Source: an uncultured Prevotella sp.
Lineage (GTDB): Bacteria; Bacteroidota; Bacteroidia; Bacteroidales; Bacteroidaceae
Direction: 5' to 3'
Assembly (NCBI GenBank): GCA_900553965.1
Contig: USFX01000122.1
Span: 1-8,148, forward strand
Length of the DNA stretch: 8,148 bases
Position numbers and translations under genes: made by a program. A model generated the notes under the pieces. It was not told the DNA's origin, did no database searches, and saw only the letters and a list, made by a program, of their open reading frames with translations. Below are positions 1-6,617 of this stretch, piece after piece; positions within the stretch are counted from its first letter, which is position 1; every line of letters begins with the position of its first letter.

Positions 1-788
1 CCGCGTTTCCCGAAAAAAGGACGTTGGCTCATAGCCATGCGGACGATTTCTTCCGTATCAACACCGAGGGAACGCGCAATCTCGTGAACGCCCTGCGGGA
101 CACGGAGATGCCACTGCGCCGCTTTGTCTATGTGAGCAGTCTCAGTGTCTACGGCCCTGTGCGCGAGACGCAGCCCTACGGCGAAATCCTCGAAACCGAC
201 ACGCCGCAGCCCAACACGGCCTACGGACGCAGCAAGCTGGAGAGCGAGCGCTTTCTCGACTCGCTGACGGATTTCCCCTGTGTGACGCTGCGCCCCACCG
301 GAGTCTACGGACCGCGCGAACGCGACTACTTCCTGATGGCCAAGAGCATCAAGGGACACACCGATTTCTCGGTCGGATATAAGCCGCAGGACCTCACCTT
401 TGTCTATGTCGAGGACGTCGTTCAGGCCGTTTTTCTCGCCATCGAACGCGGACGCAACGGACGGAAATATTTCCTCAGCGACGGACGGGTCTACTCCTCG
501 CGCACGTTCAGCGACCTCATTCACCGCGAACTGGGCCGTCCGTGGCTCCTGCGCATCAAGGCGCCGATATGGGTGCTGCGCGTCGTGACTTTCTTCGGAG
601 AATACATCGGCCGCATGACGGGACAGATCTCGGCCCTCAACAACGATAAGTATAACATCATGCGCCAGCGGAACTGGCGCTGCGACATCCGTCCGGCAGT
701 CGAAGAGCTGGGCTACAGTCCTCAGTATGACCTCGAAAGGGGCGTGAAGCAGACGGTGAAATGGTATCTGGAGAACGGCTGGCTGTGA
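1..788 (+). CDS. NAD(P)-dependent epimerase/dehydratase-family protein, 5'-truncated by window edge
   Basis: This is an extended short-chain dehydrogenase/reductase that should act on a sugar-nucleotide or lipid ketone/alcohol using NAD(P) in the cytoplasm. The reading frame is open from base 3. A TTG at 24 could start it, but the N-terminal Rossmann strand with its Gly-rich nucleotide motif is missing, so about 70-80 residues probably lie upstream of the window. Numbered from the codon at 24, visible marks are FVYVSSLSVYGP (34-45, the catalytic Ser strand), YGRSK (67-71, the Tyr-x-x-x-Lys pair), LRPTGVYGPRERDY (89-102) and YVEDVVQAVFLA (128-139). A hydrophobic or amphipathic stretch near 174-200 may touch the membrane. 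A gap of 147 bp precedes the PAP2-type gene on the same strand. From memory, reductases of this fold include Caulobacter CerR and Bacteroides BT_0972 of sphingolipid synthesis. A similar role here is a hypothesis, and a sugar epimerase remains possible. Confidence 0.85.
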   Translation, partial: AFPEKRTLAHSHADDFFRINTEGTRNLVNALRDTEMPLRRFVYVSSLSVYGPVRETQPYGEILETDTPQPNTAYGRSKLESERFLDSLTDFPCVTLRPTGVYGPRERDYFLMAKSIKGHTDFSVGYKPQDLTFVYVEDVVQAVFLAIERGRNGRKYFLSDGRVYSSRTFSDLIHRELGRPWLLRIKAPIWVLRVVTFFGEYIGRMTGQISALNNDKYNIMRQRNWRCDIRPAVEELGYSPQYDLERGVKQTVKWYLENGWL

Positions 789-792
789 TGAT

Positions 793-822
793 AATCCTGA
801 CTTATGAATTGCGGGCAGGATT
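793..822 (+). other. weak inverted repeat after the epimerase gene
   Basis: AATCCTG (793-799) is exactly complementary to CAGGATT (816-822), giving a 7-bp stem with a 16-nt loop a few bases after the stop codon. No T-run follows, so it is at most a weak terminator or mRNA-end structure. A match this short can arise by chance. Confidence 0.25.
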
Positions 823-902
823 GCAACAAGGATGAGATGGTGATTAATGTTATGTATAACCGGAAACATACCGGCAAGCGACGGGCCGTTCGGAATGGAC
901 TG

Positions 903-927
903 ATAATTTAGAATTTATAATTTAGAA
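903..927 (+). repeat. two 11-bp direct repeats ahead of the PAP2-type gene
   Basis: ATAATTTAGAA occurs at 903-913 and again at 917-927, separated by TTT (period 14). It lies just upstream of the GTG start at 936 in an A+T-rich leader. It may form part of the promoter/leader or a protein-binding site. I saw no match to the Bacteroidetes -7/-33 promoter consensus in this gap, so its role is unknown. Confidence 0.5.
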
Positions 928-935
928 ATATAAAA

Positions 936-1904
936 GTGAACTTTATAAAGACCCTTTTTAGGATAGAGAAGAAGCCCACTAAAGGACTGTTAGCCCTGGA
1001 GTGGGCCGTGATGGGCTATCTCGTATTCACCCTGCTGCTCATGCTTTTCACCTACACCAAGCTCGCCGACCCGGTGGCTATGCTGTGGGGGCGCGTGCAG
1101 ATCGTGGCTATGACGGTCGCGCTGTGGGCCGTCTACAGGATGGTGCCCTGCCGTTTCACACGCCTGTGCCGCATCGTGGCGCAGATGGCGCTGCTCTCGT
1201 GGTGGTATCCCGACACGTATGAGTTCAACCGCATGTTCTCCAATCTCGACCATGTCTTCGCCCGTTATGAGCAGACGCTGTTCGGATGTCAGCCCTCGCT
1301 GCTCTTCGCGGAGAAATGCGGGAACGCCGTGTTCAGCGAGCTGATGTGTCTCGGATATACGGCCTACTATCCCATGATTGCCCTCGTGACCCTGTTCTAC
1401 TTCGTGTGGAGATACGAACAGTTCGGCCGCGCGTCGTTCATCGTCCTTACGTCGTTCTTCATCTACTACGTGATATATATCTTCGTGCCCGTCGCCGGAC
1501 CGCAATACTATTATGAGGCGGTCGGGCTCGACAGGATTGCCGCGGGCACTTTCCCCGACATCGGCCACTATTTCGCCGACCACACCGCCGCCTTGGCGAC
1601 ACCGGGATGGAGCGGCGGCTTCTTCTATGACATGGTGCGCGAGGCCCACGACGCCGGCGAACGGCCGACGGCGGCGTTCCCCAGCAGCCACGTGGGTGTG
1701 AGCACGATTCTCATGATCCTTGCGTGGTCGTCGTGCAACCGCCGTCTGCTCTACTGGCTCACGCCGCTATATGTCCTTCTCTGTCTCTCGACGGTCTATA
1801 TCTACGCCCACTATGCCATCGACGTCGTGGCCGGCTGGATATCTGCCGTGGTGATATATGCCGCACTCCACGTGTTCTATACGCGGTGGGTGGGTAAGGA
1901 ATGA
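936..1904 (+). CDS. PAP2-superfamily / Aur1-like integral membrane phosphatase or phosphotransferase
   Basis: This is a polytopic inner-membrane protein of 322 residues. Hydrophobic segments lie at about 24-40, 55-70, 140-157, 167-187, 255-265, 273-290 and 298-314. The catalytic signature of the superfamily is present: RPTAAFPSSH (243-252, His252) and AHYAIDVVAG (291-300, His292 and Asp296), the phosphohistidine and charge-relay residues. The usual first motif, K-x6-RP, is altered: RP is at 243-244 but Glu236 sits where Lys is expected. A soluble loop of about 55 residues (190-247) carries that region to the active site, probably on the periplasmic face. The GTG start is chosen because the basic N-terminus (KTLFRIEKKP) follows it and the next Met is inside the first membrane helix. 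Family members dephosphorylate lipid phosphates or move phospho-headgroups, as in inositol-phosphorylceramide synthases (Aur1). The substrate cannot be read from the sequence. Confidence 0.88.
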   Translation: MNFIKTLFRIEKKPTKGLLALEWAVMGYLVFTLLLMLFTYTKLADPVAMLWGRVQIVAMTVALWAVYRMVPCRFTRLCRIVAQMALLSWWYPDTYEFNRMFSNLDHVFARYEQTLFGCQPSLLFAEKCGNAVFSELMCLGYTAYYPMIALVTLFYFVWRYEQFGRASFIVLTSFFIYYVIYIFVPVAGPQYYYEAVGLDRIAAGTFPDIGHYFADHTAALATPGWSGGFFYDMVREAHDAGERPTAAFPSSHVGVSTILMILAWSSCNRRLLYWLTPLYVLLCLSTVYIYAHYAIDVVAGWISAVVIYAALHVFYTRWVGKE

Positions 1905-1976
1905 GGCAGACAACAACTAAGTATTCGTTGTGATATTCATATATTATTGATGGTTTCATACATTGCTATATATCAG

Positions 1977-3257
1977 ATGAAGAGAACAAACTTACTTCGA
2001 TATATCTTCCTGCTTCCGGCACTGTTGGTCTCAACCGCGCTCATGGCGCAGCATCCGTTGCCGGACGAGGCCGAGGAGACTGGAGCCGAGGCTGATTCGC
2101 TGATTTGTGACACGCTGGCTGCCGACACTGCCGCCGTCGATTTCTCGCTGCCGTGGCCGCAGAGCGTTCAGGCGCGCATCGGCCGGCTGCTGGAGAACAG
2201 CATGTTTGAGACGTCACAGGTGGGCCTGATGGTCTATGACCTGACGGCCGACAGCACAATCTTCCGCCATAATGAGCGGCAGATGATGCGTCCGGCATCG
2301 ACGATGAAAGTCGTTACGGCCGTCGCGGCAATCGACCGGCTTGGCGGTTCCTACCAGCTGCGCACGTCGCTCTACTATACCGGCGCGATTGACAACGGCA
2401 CGCTGATGGGCGATGTGTGGTGCGTCGGCGGCTTCGACCCGCTGTTCAACAGTGACGACATGAAGGCTTTCGTGGAGTCCGTGCGCCAGATGGGTGTCGA
2501 CACGATACGCGGGCGCATCGTGGCCGACAAGTCGATGAAGGACGCTGACAGGCTGGGCGAGGGATGGTGCTGGGACGACGACAATCCCGTTCTCTCGCCG
2601 CTGCTCATCTCCCGCAAGGATAGATTCACGGAGCGGCTGGCCGAGGAGCTGCGCGAGGCTGGGGTGACGGTGGATGCCTACCTGACGGAGGAGGCTCTGC
2701 CGGACGGTGCCTATATCGTCTGCACGCGGTTTCACACTATCGACCAGGTGCTCATGCGGATGATGAAGGACAGCGACAATCTCTCGGCCGAAGCGATGTT
2801 CTATCAGATTGCGGCTGCTGAAGGCCGCCGGCCGGCACGCGCATCCCATGCCCGCTCCGTCATACGGCGGATGATCAGCCGGACGGGGCTTGACGGAAAC
2901 AGCTATAAGATAGCCGACGGCAGTGGTCTCTCACTATATAATTATGTGTCGGCCGAGCTCGAAGTGCGGCTTCTGCGCTATGCCTATCAGAACACCGACA
3001 TCTATCTTCACCTGCTTCCCTCGCTGCCCGTGGCAGGACAGGACGGCACGCTGGCCAAGCGCATGCACGGCAGTTTCACCGATGGCAATGTCAAGGCCAA
3101 GACCGGAACGCTGACCGGCATCAGCTCGCTGGCAGGATATTGTACCGCCGCCAACGGTCACACATTGTGCTTCGCAATAATCAACCAGGGTGTCATGCAC
3201 GGCCGCAACGGCCGGGCCTTTCAGGACCGCGTTTGTACGGCATTGTGTGAACCGTAG
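1977..3257 (+). CDS. dacB: D-alanyl-D-alanine carboxypeptidase/endopeptidase, PBP4 type (peptidase S13)
   Basis: This enzyme trims the terminal D-Ala of peptidoglycan stem peptides and may cleave cross-links in the periplasm. The frame is open from a TTG at 1947, but the ATG at 1977 is preferred because it gives a clean signal peptide: basic MKRTNLLR, a hydrophobic core at 9-22, and likely cleavage after ALMA (21-24). From that start the protein has 426 residues. All three penicillin-binding motifs are present: STMK (108-111, nucleophile Ser108), SDN (266-268) and KTG (375-377). Other family marks are GGFDPLF (151-157), DGSGLS (314-319) and VAGQDGTL (352-359). An acidic linker (about 29-50) follows the signal. 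The insert between GWCWDD (196-201) and the next helix is short compared with E. coli PBP4 (477 residues), a reduced form I recall from Bacteroidales. It lies 72 bp after the PAP2-type gene and may share its transcript. Confidence 0.93.
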   Translation: MKRTNLLRYIFLLPALLVSTALMAQHPLPDEAEETGAEADSLICDTLAADTAAVDFSLPWPQSVQARIGRLLENSMFETSQVGLMVYDLTADSTIFRHNERQMMRPASTMKVVTAVAAIDRLGGSYQLRTSLYYTGAIDNGTLMGDVWCVGGFDPLFNSDDMKAFVESVRQMGVDTIRGRIVADKSMKDADRLGEGWCWDDDNPVLSPLLISRKDRFTERLAEELREAGVTVDAYLTEEALPDGAYIVCTRFHTIDQVLMRMMKDSDNLSAEAMFYQIAAAEGRRPARASHARSVIRRMISRTGLDGNSYKIADGSGLSLYNYVSAELEVRLLRYAYQNTDIYLHLLPSLPVAGQDGTLAKRMHGSFTDGNVKAKTGTLTGISSLAGYCTAANGHTLCFAIINQGVMHGRNGRAFQDRVCTALCEP

Positions 3258-3275
3258 TGTCGTCGTTTGCTACGG
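3252..3275 (+). other. 6-bp inverted repeat overlapping the dacB stop codon
   Basis: CCGTAG (3252-3257, containing the TAG stop) is complementary to CTACGG (3270-3275) across a 12-nt loop. No T-run follows, so it is not a standard intrinsic terminator. It may be a weak mRNA-end hairpin or chance. Confidence 0.25.
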
Positions 3276-3344
3276 CAACGCTTGTTATGTATTGTGTACT
3301 ATTTGACCATTATTCCGACAAATCCAATAAATTACGAAAAGATA

Positions 3345-4526
3345 ATGAAGACAATTTCCATCTACGTTGACAGTCTCATCGAGGCGTCCGGGCTCACCGG
3401 AAATACCGTTCCGGTGGTGCGCCACATCCTGCTTGTCATTATCGCCGTTGTGCTTTCCGCACTCGCCGGCATCCTGTTCCGCAAAATTCTCAAGCCGCTG
3501 GTGCTCAGGATTACGGCCAAGACAAAGAATACGTGGGACGACATCCTGCTGAGCGACCGCGTGCTGACGTCGGCCAGCCAGATTGCGCCCGCCGTAGTGA
3601 TATGGGTGTTGCTGCCGATGGTGTTCAGTCAGTATCTCGTTGTCAGGGAAATAATCGCCCGCATCACGGCAGTCTATATCACCGTGATGTCCGTCCGTCT
3701 GGCTATCGTCCTGATAGACTCGCTCCAGCAGTTGGGTGACGGCAAGCGCTCGGCCATGCACCAGTATTTCCATTCTTTCTGCGGCGTGTTGAAGATATTG
3801 ATTATCTTCATTGCAGTCATAGTGGTCGTGGCTATTGTCATCAACAAGAATCCGGCCACGCTGTTTGCCGGACTCGGTGCAACGTCTGCCATCATGATGC
3901 TCGTCTTTAAAGACACCATCTCGGGCTTGGTGGCCGGAATACGCCTCACGAGCAACGACATGTTGCACAAGGGCGACTGGATAACGGTGCCGAAATCAGG
4001 TGTCGACGGCAACGTGGAGGACATCACGCTGACGACTGTGAAGGTCCGGAACTTCGACAACACCATCGTCACGGTCACTCCGCAGACACTCGTGGACGAC
4101 TCGTTCCAAAACTGGATAGGTATGCAGAACAGCCCTGGACGCCGCGTGAAGCGCCGTGTGTTCTACGACTTCCGCAGCATACGCCCCGTTGATGATGTGT
4201 TGAAGGCACAGTTGGTAGAGAAGAAATATTTTGCTGAAAAGGACATAAAGCCCGGTGAAGTCAATCTTACGCTTTTCCGACGCTACGTCGAGCGCTATCT
4301 CGCAAACAATCCGTTGGTCAATTCCGACATGACGCTTATGGTCCGTCAGCTCGAACCCACTGCCACCGGTCTGCCTGTAGAGTTCTACTTCTTTGTCCTT
4401 GACAAGGAATGGGTGGCCTACGAGCACAATCTTGCCGGAATAATGGAGCACATCTATGCCGTCACTCCCCATTTCGGACTGACAATTTATCAGCAGCTGG
4501 CTGATGCCTCAGCGGTGACGGTCTAA
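3345..4526 (+). CDS. mechanosensitive ion channel, MscS family (YbdG-like)
   Basis: This inner-membrane channel opens under membrane tension to release solutes during osmotic downshock. The frame extends upstream to 3267, but the ATG at 3345 is preferred because it gives an N-terminus (MKTISIYVDSLIE) like that of the family, while the upstream part looks like untranslated leader. The 393-residue protein has membrane segments at about 24-46, 76-98, 103-125 and 147-167, then the pore-lining helix at 172-201 (rich in Gly/Ala: LFAGLGATSAIMM, then VFKDTISGLVAGI). The MscS beta domain follows (209-257; GDWITVPKSGVDGNVEDI, then VTPQTLVDDSFQNW), and a mixed alpha/beta C-terminal domain runs to about 385. 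Five membrane helices, the length and the FQNW-x-GM-x3-PGRR-x-KR junction fit E. coli YbdG (415 residues) better than the three-helix MscS. It is 87 bp downstream of dacB on the same strand, and the shared theme is cell-envelope integrity. Confidence 0.93.
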   Translation: MKTISIYVDSLIEASGLTGNTVPVVRHILLVIIAVVLSALAGILFRKILKPLVLRITAKTKNTWDDILLSDRVLTSASQIAPAVVIWVLLPMVFSQYLVVREIIARITAVYITVMSVRLAIVLIDSLQQLGDGKRSAMHQYFHSFCGVLKILIIFIAVIVVVAIVINKNPATLFAGLGATSAIMMLVFKDTISGLVAGIRLTSNDMLHKGDWITVPKSGVDGNVEDITLTTVKVRNFDNTIVTVTPQTLVDDSFQNWIGMQNSPGRRVKRRVFYDFRSIRPVDDVLKAQLVEKKYFAEKDIKPGEVNLTLFRRYVERYLANNPLVNSDMTLMVRQLEPTATGLPVEFYFFVLDKEWVAYEHNLAGIMEHIYAVTPHFGLTIYQQLADASAVTV

Positions 4527-4542
4527 AAATGCAGTCGTTGGT

Positions 4543-4568
4543 GGGACGGCGGTAACGCCCTTATAATA
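4543..4568 (+). terminator. possible weak terminator of the channel gene
   Basis: GGCG (4548-4551) pairs with CGCC (4556-4559) around the GNRA-type tetraloop GTAA. An alternative pairing uses GGG (4543-4545) with CCC (4558-4560). The hairpin is followed by TTATAATAT rather than a pure T-run, about 20 bp after the stop codon. It would be a short, moderately stable terminator at best. Confidence 0.35.
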
Positions 4569-4614
4569 TCCCCGCATGATTGTACCGATAGACGAATATA
4601 ACCTGTATTGTGAA

Positions 4615-4702
4615 GTAAAATAAGTTATATTGGTCAGTAAAATAAGTCATATTGATTGGTAAAATAAGTCATATTGATTGGTAAAATAAGTTATATTACC
4701 GA
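4615..4702 (+). repeat. four tandem 22-bp repeats
   Basis: Four head-to-tail units of exactly 22 bp lie at 4615-4636, 4637-4658, 4659-4680 and 4681-4702. Each begins GTAAAATAAGT, then T or C, then ATATT. The inner two units are identical (C variant, ending GATTG), while the outer two carry the T variant. Unit 1 ends GGTCA and unit 4 ends ACCGA. A stretch in phase just upstream (4593-4614) matches unit 1 at about 13 of 22 positions by hand count and may be a decayed copy. There are no spacers, so it is not a CRISPR array. Confidence 0.93.
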
Positions 4703-4721
4703 CCAATATGACTTGTTTTAC
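4681..4721 (+). repeat. inverted copy of the 22-bp unit forming a long hairpin with unit 4
   Basis: Bases 4705-4721 (AATATGACTTGTTTTAC) are the inverted complement of the 17-base core of unit 4 (4681-4697), with a 7-nt loop (4698-4704). The two differences become G-U pairs in a + strand transcript, so the RNA stem would be 17 bp without a break. The inverted copy also matches unit 1 over a longer span, including GGTC against GACC (4701-4704). It could therefore pair with any of the four direct units in turn. Confidence 0.88.
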
Positions 4722-4747
4722 TTTATGGTGCGGACCGGAATATGTTG

Positions 4748-4778
4748 TCATAAGGACGTGTTTCGTGTCCGGATATGA
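4748..4778. other. imperfect inverted repeat
   Basis: TCATA (4748-4752) and GGAC (4754-4757) are mirrored by GTCC (4767-4770) and TATGA (4774-4778), with unequal 1- and 3-base bulges. No T-run follows on either side. It may add to the structure of the convergent region or be chance. Confidence 0.3.
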
Positions 4779-4812
4779 TGAATATGTGTTTTCTGTTTAC
4801 CACATATATATT

Positions 4813-4850
4813 AAAAAAGGGTTGCATCAAAGTTGACACAGCCCTTTTAT
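4813..4850 (-). terminator. intrinsic terminator of the etf operon, possibly bidirectional
   Basis: A 10-bp stem pairs AAAAGGGTTG (4815-4824) with CAGCCCTTTT (4839-4848), with one G-T opposition (T4822/G4841) and a 14-nt loop. TCAA and TTGA inside the loop can pair further. Read on the - strand it ends in six T residues (complement of A4813-4818), about 35 bp beyond the acyl-CoA dehydrogenase stop, a standard intrinsic terminator. On the + strand it is followed by TTTTATAAT, so it may also stop transcripts from the channel side. Confidence 0.85.
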
Positions 4851-4883
4851 AATATACATGATATGGTGGTATCGAACCGAATC

Positions 4884-6614
4884 TTATGCCTCCTCGGCCT
4901 CTTTCTCCTGAGCCTTGTAGAACTCGATGTCCTCTTCGCGGAAGTTCTTGATGAAGCCGTAGTGGGCGTTCACCTCTGCTTCGGCGTGGCGGACATAGAC
5001 GTTGGCGCTCTTGGTGAAGAGTTCCGGAGCACGTGTGGCGTCGTCGAGGATGAGCAGCGACATGATGATGTCGGCGGTCATCTCGTAGAGACGGCGTGCG
5101 AGGAAGTCCTGAACGCACTGGTTGTTGGCCTCCTTTACGGTGTTGATGGCGTTCTCCAGCTTCTCAACGAGAGCCACGGTGCGGTCCTTCAGAGCCTGAA
5201 GCTCGGGAGCGACGGGCTGTTCGAGCATCTCCTTGATGATTGAGAGATAGGTTCCGTTGGTGATGTAGCGGATGGCGGCAACCACCTGCAACTGCGTCGT
5301 ACCCTCGTAGATGGAGAAGATACGTGCGTCGCGGTAGAGACGCTGGCACTTATACTCCATGATGAAGCCCGAACCGCCGTGAACCGAGATGGCGTCGTAG
5401 GCGTTCTGGTTGGCATATTCCGAGTTCATACCCTTGGCCAGCGGCGTGAAGGCGTCGGCCAGACGGGTGTATTTCTTCAGCTCTGCGCGCTCCTCTGGAG
5501 TGAGCTTGCGGTCGCGTGCGATGTCTTCGAGACACTTGTATATGTCGACATAGCGTGCTGTCTGATAGAGCAGCGAACGGCCGGCGTCGAGCTTTGCCTT
5601 CATGCGTGAGAGCATGTCGTAGACGGCGGGGAAGTTGATGATCTTCTCACCGAACTGCGCGCGCTCCTTAGCGTAGGCCAGTGCCTCGTTGTAAGCCTCC
5701 TGCTCAACGCCTACCGACTGTGCAGCGATGCCGAGACGCGCACCGTTCATCAGTGCCATCACATACTTGATGAGTCCCAAGCGGGTGCTTCCGCAGAGCT
5801 CTGCCTTGGCGTTCTTGTATGTCAACTCACAAGTCGGAGAACCGTGGATACCGAGCTTGTGCTCGATGTGACGCACGTCCACACCGCCGTCGCGCTTGTC
5901 GTAGATGAACATCGACAGTCCGCGGCCGTCGTGAGTACCTTCCTCTGAGCGTGCCAGCACGAGATGGATGTCTGAGTCACCGTTGGTGATGAAGCGCTTC
6001 ACACCGTTCAGTCGCCAGCAGTCGTTCTCCTTGTCGTATGTCGCTTTGAGCATCACGCGCTGCAGGTCACTGCCGGCGTCGGGCTCGGTGAGGTCCATCG
6101 ACATGCCTTCGCCGGCACAAACGCGCGGGATGTACTTCTGACGCTGCTCCTCGCTGCCGAACTCATAGAGCGTGTCGATGCAGCTCTGCAGACTCCATAC
6201 GTTCTGGAAACCGGCGTCGGCAGCTGCTATCAGCTCGCTGAGCATTGAGAATGTCGTGTTGGGCAGGTTCAGACCGCCGTAACGACGGGGCATGGAGATA
6301 CCCCACAGACCGGCCTTGCGCGTAACGTCGAGGTTCTCGTATGTCTTCGAAGCGTAGATCATGCGTCCGTTTTCGAGGTGCGGTCCTTCGAGGTCGACAT
6401 CCTCAGAGTTGGGTGCGATGACATTGGCGCAGACGTCGCCGGTTATTTCCAATATCTGCTTGTAGTTCTCGATGGCGTCCTCATAGTCAACGGGAGCATC
6501 GGGATGTTCAGCAGCATCTACATAGTTCTTCTCTCTTAAATCCACGACTCTCTTCATCAACGGATGATGAAGGTGAAATTCGAGTTCGGGATGGTCGCTA
6601 TAATAATTTGCCAT
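4884..6614 (-). CDS. acyl-CoA dehydrogenase (long form with C-terminal extension)
   Basis: This FAD enzyme interconverts an acyl-CoA and its 2,3-enoyl-CoA in the cytoplasm, passing electrons to or from the EtfAB proteins encoded just upstream. The 576-residue protein shows the usual order: N-terminal helical domain (about 45-170), beta domain with the first family signature LTEPDAGSD (175-183), and C-terminal helical domain with RDARIFSIYEGTTQLQ (428-443), where Glu437 is the likely catalytic base. YAKERAQFG (314-322) and VHGGSGF (411-417) are further hallmarks. Residues 450-576 form an extra helical region ending in a Glu/Lys-rich tail. This makes it longer than the roughly 380-residue short- and medium-chain enzymes and like the class with a separate C-terminal domain. 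Only 3 bp separate its ATG from the etfA stop, implying co-translation. Chain length and direction (oxidation or butyryl-type reduction) cannot be told from the sequence. Confidence 0.94.
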   Translation of the reverse strand: MANYYSDHPELEFHLHHPLMKRVVDLREKNYVDAAEHPDAPVDYEDAIENYKQILEITGDVCANVIAPNSEDVDLEGPHLENGRMIYASKTYENLDVTRKAGLWGISMPRRYGGLNLPNTTFSMLSELIAAADAGFQNVWSLQSCIDTLYEFGSEEQRQKYIPRVCAGEGMSMDLTEPDAGSDLQRVMLKATYDKENDCWRLNGVKRFITNGDSDIHLVLARSEEGTHDGRGLSMFIYDKRDGGVDVRHIEHKLGIHGSPTCELTYKNAKAELCGSTRLGLIKYVMALMNGARLGIAAQSVGVEQEAYNEALAYAKERAQFGEKIINFPAVYDMLSRMKAKLDAGRSLLYQTARYVDIYKCLEDIARDRKLTPEERAELKKYTRLADAFTPLAKGMNSEYANQNAYDAISVHGGSGFIMEYKCQRLYRDARIFSIYEGTTQLQVVAAIRYITNGTYLSIIKEMLEQPVAPELQALKDRTVALVEKLENAINTVKEANNQCVQDFLARRLYEMTADIIMSLLILDDATRAPELFTKSANVYVRHAEAEVNAHYGFIKNFREEDIEFYKAQEKEAEEA

Positions 6615-6617
6615 AGC

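Larger units (their letters stand above)
4527..4883. other. convergent intergenic region with repeats and terminators, no gene
   Basis: This 357-bp A+T-rich gap lies between two converging genes. In order it contains a small GC hairpin after the channel gene, an array of 22-bp repeats with an inverted copy, a weak inverted repeat at 4748-4778, and a strong terminator hairpin at 4815-4848. I see no convincing ORF, and the 22-bp period is not a multiple of three, so the repeats are unlikely to code. Confidence 0.8.

Noticed and set aside
990..1691. 233-codon open frame on the - strand inside the PAP2-type gene
   Set aside because: His/Arg/Glu-rich low-quality translation opposite a gene with intact catalytic motifs; a shadow frame.
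1942..1949. Bacteroidetes -7 promoter box (TATTATTG) upstream of dacB
   Set aside because: It matches TAnnTTTG with one mismatch, but no TTTG lies at the expected -33 distance.
1947..1976. Upstream TTG start for dacB
   Set aside because: It would add ten residues before a well-formed signal peptide; the ATG at 1977 fits better.
2214..2849. 211-codon open frame on the - strand inside dacB
   Set aside because: Antisense shadow of a gene with all three penicillin-binding motifs.
3267..3344. Upstream start for the mechanosensitive channel
   Set aside because: The 26 extra residues do not resemble the family and overlap the spacer after dacB; the ATG at 3345 fits better.
4615..4721. CRISPR array
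   Set aside because: The units abut without unique spacers, one copy is inverted, and no cas gene is present.
4615..4721. Plasmid-type iteron origin
   Set aside because: Unit length would fit, but no replication initiator gene or other replicon gene is in the window, and the neighbours are ordinary chromosomal genes.
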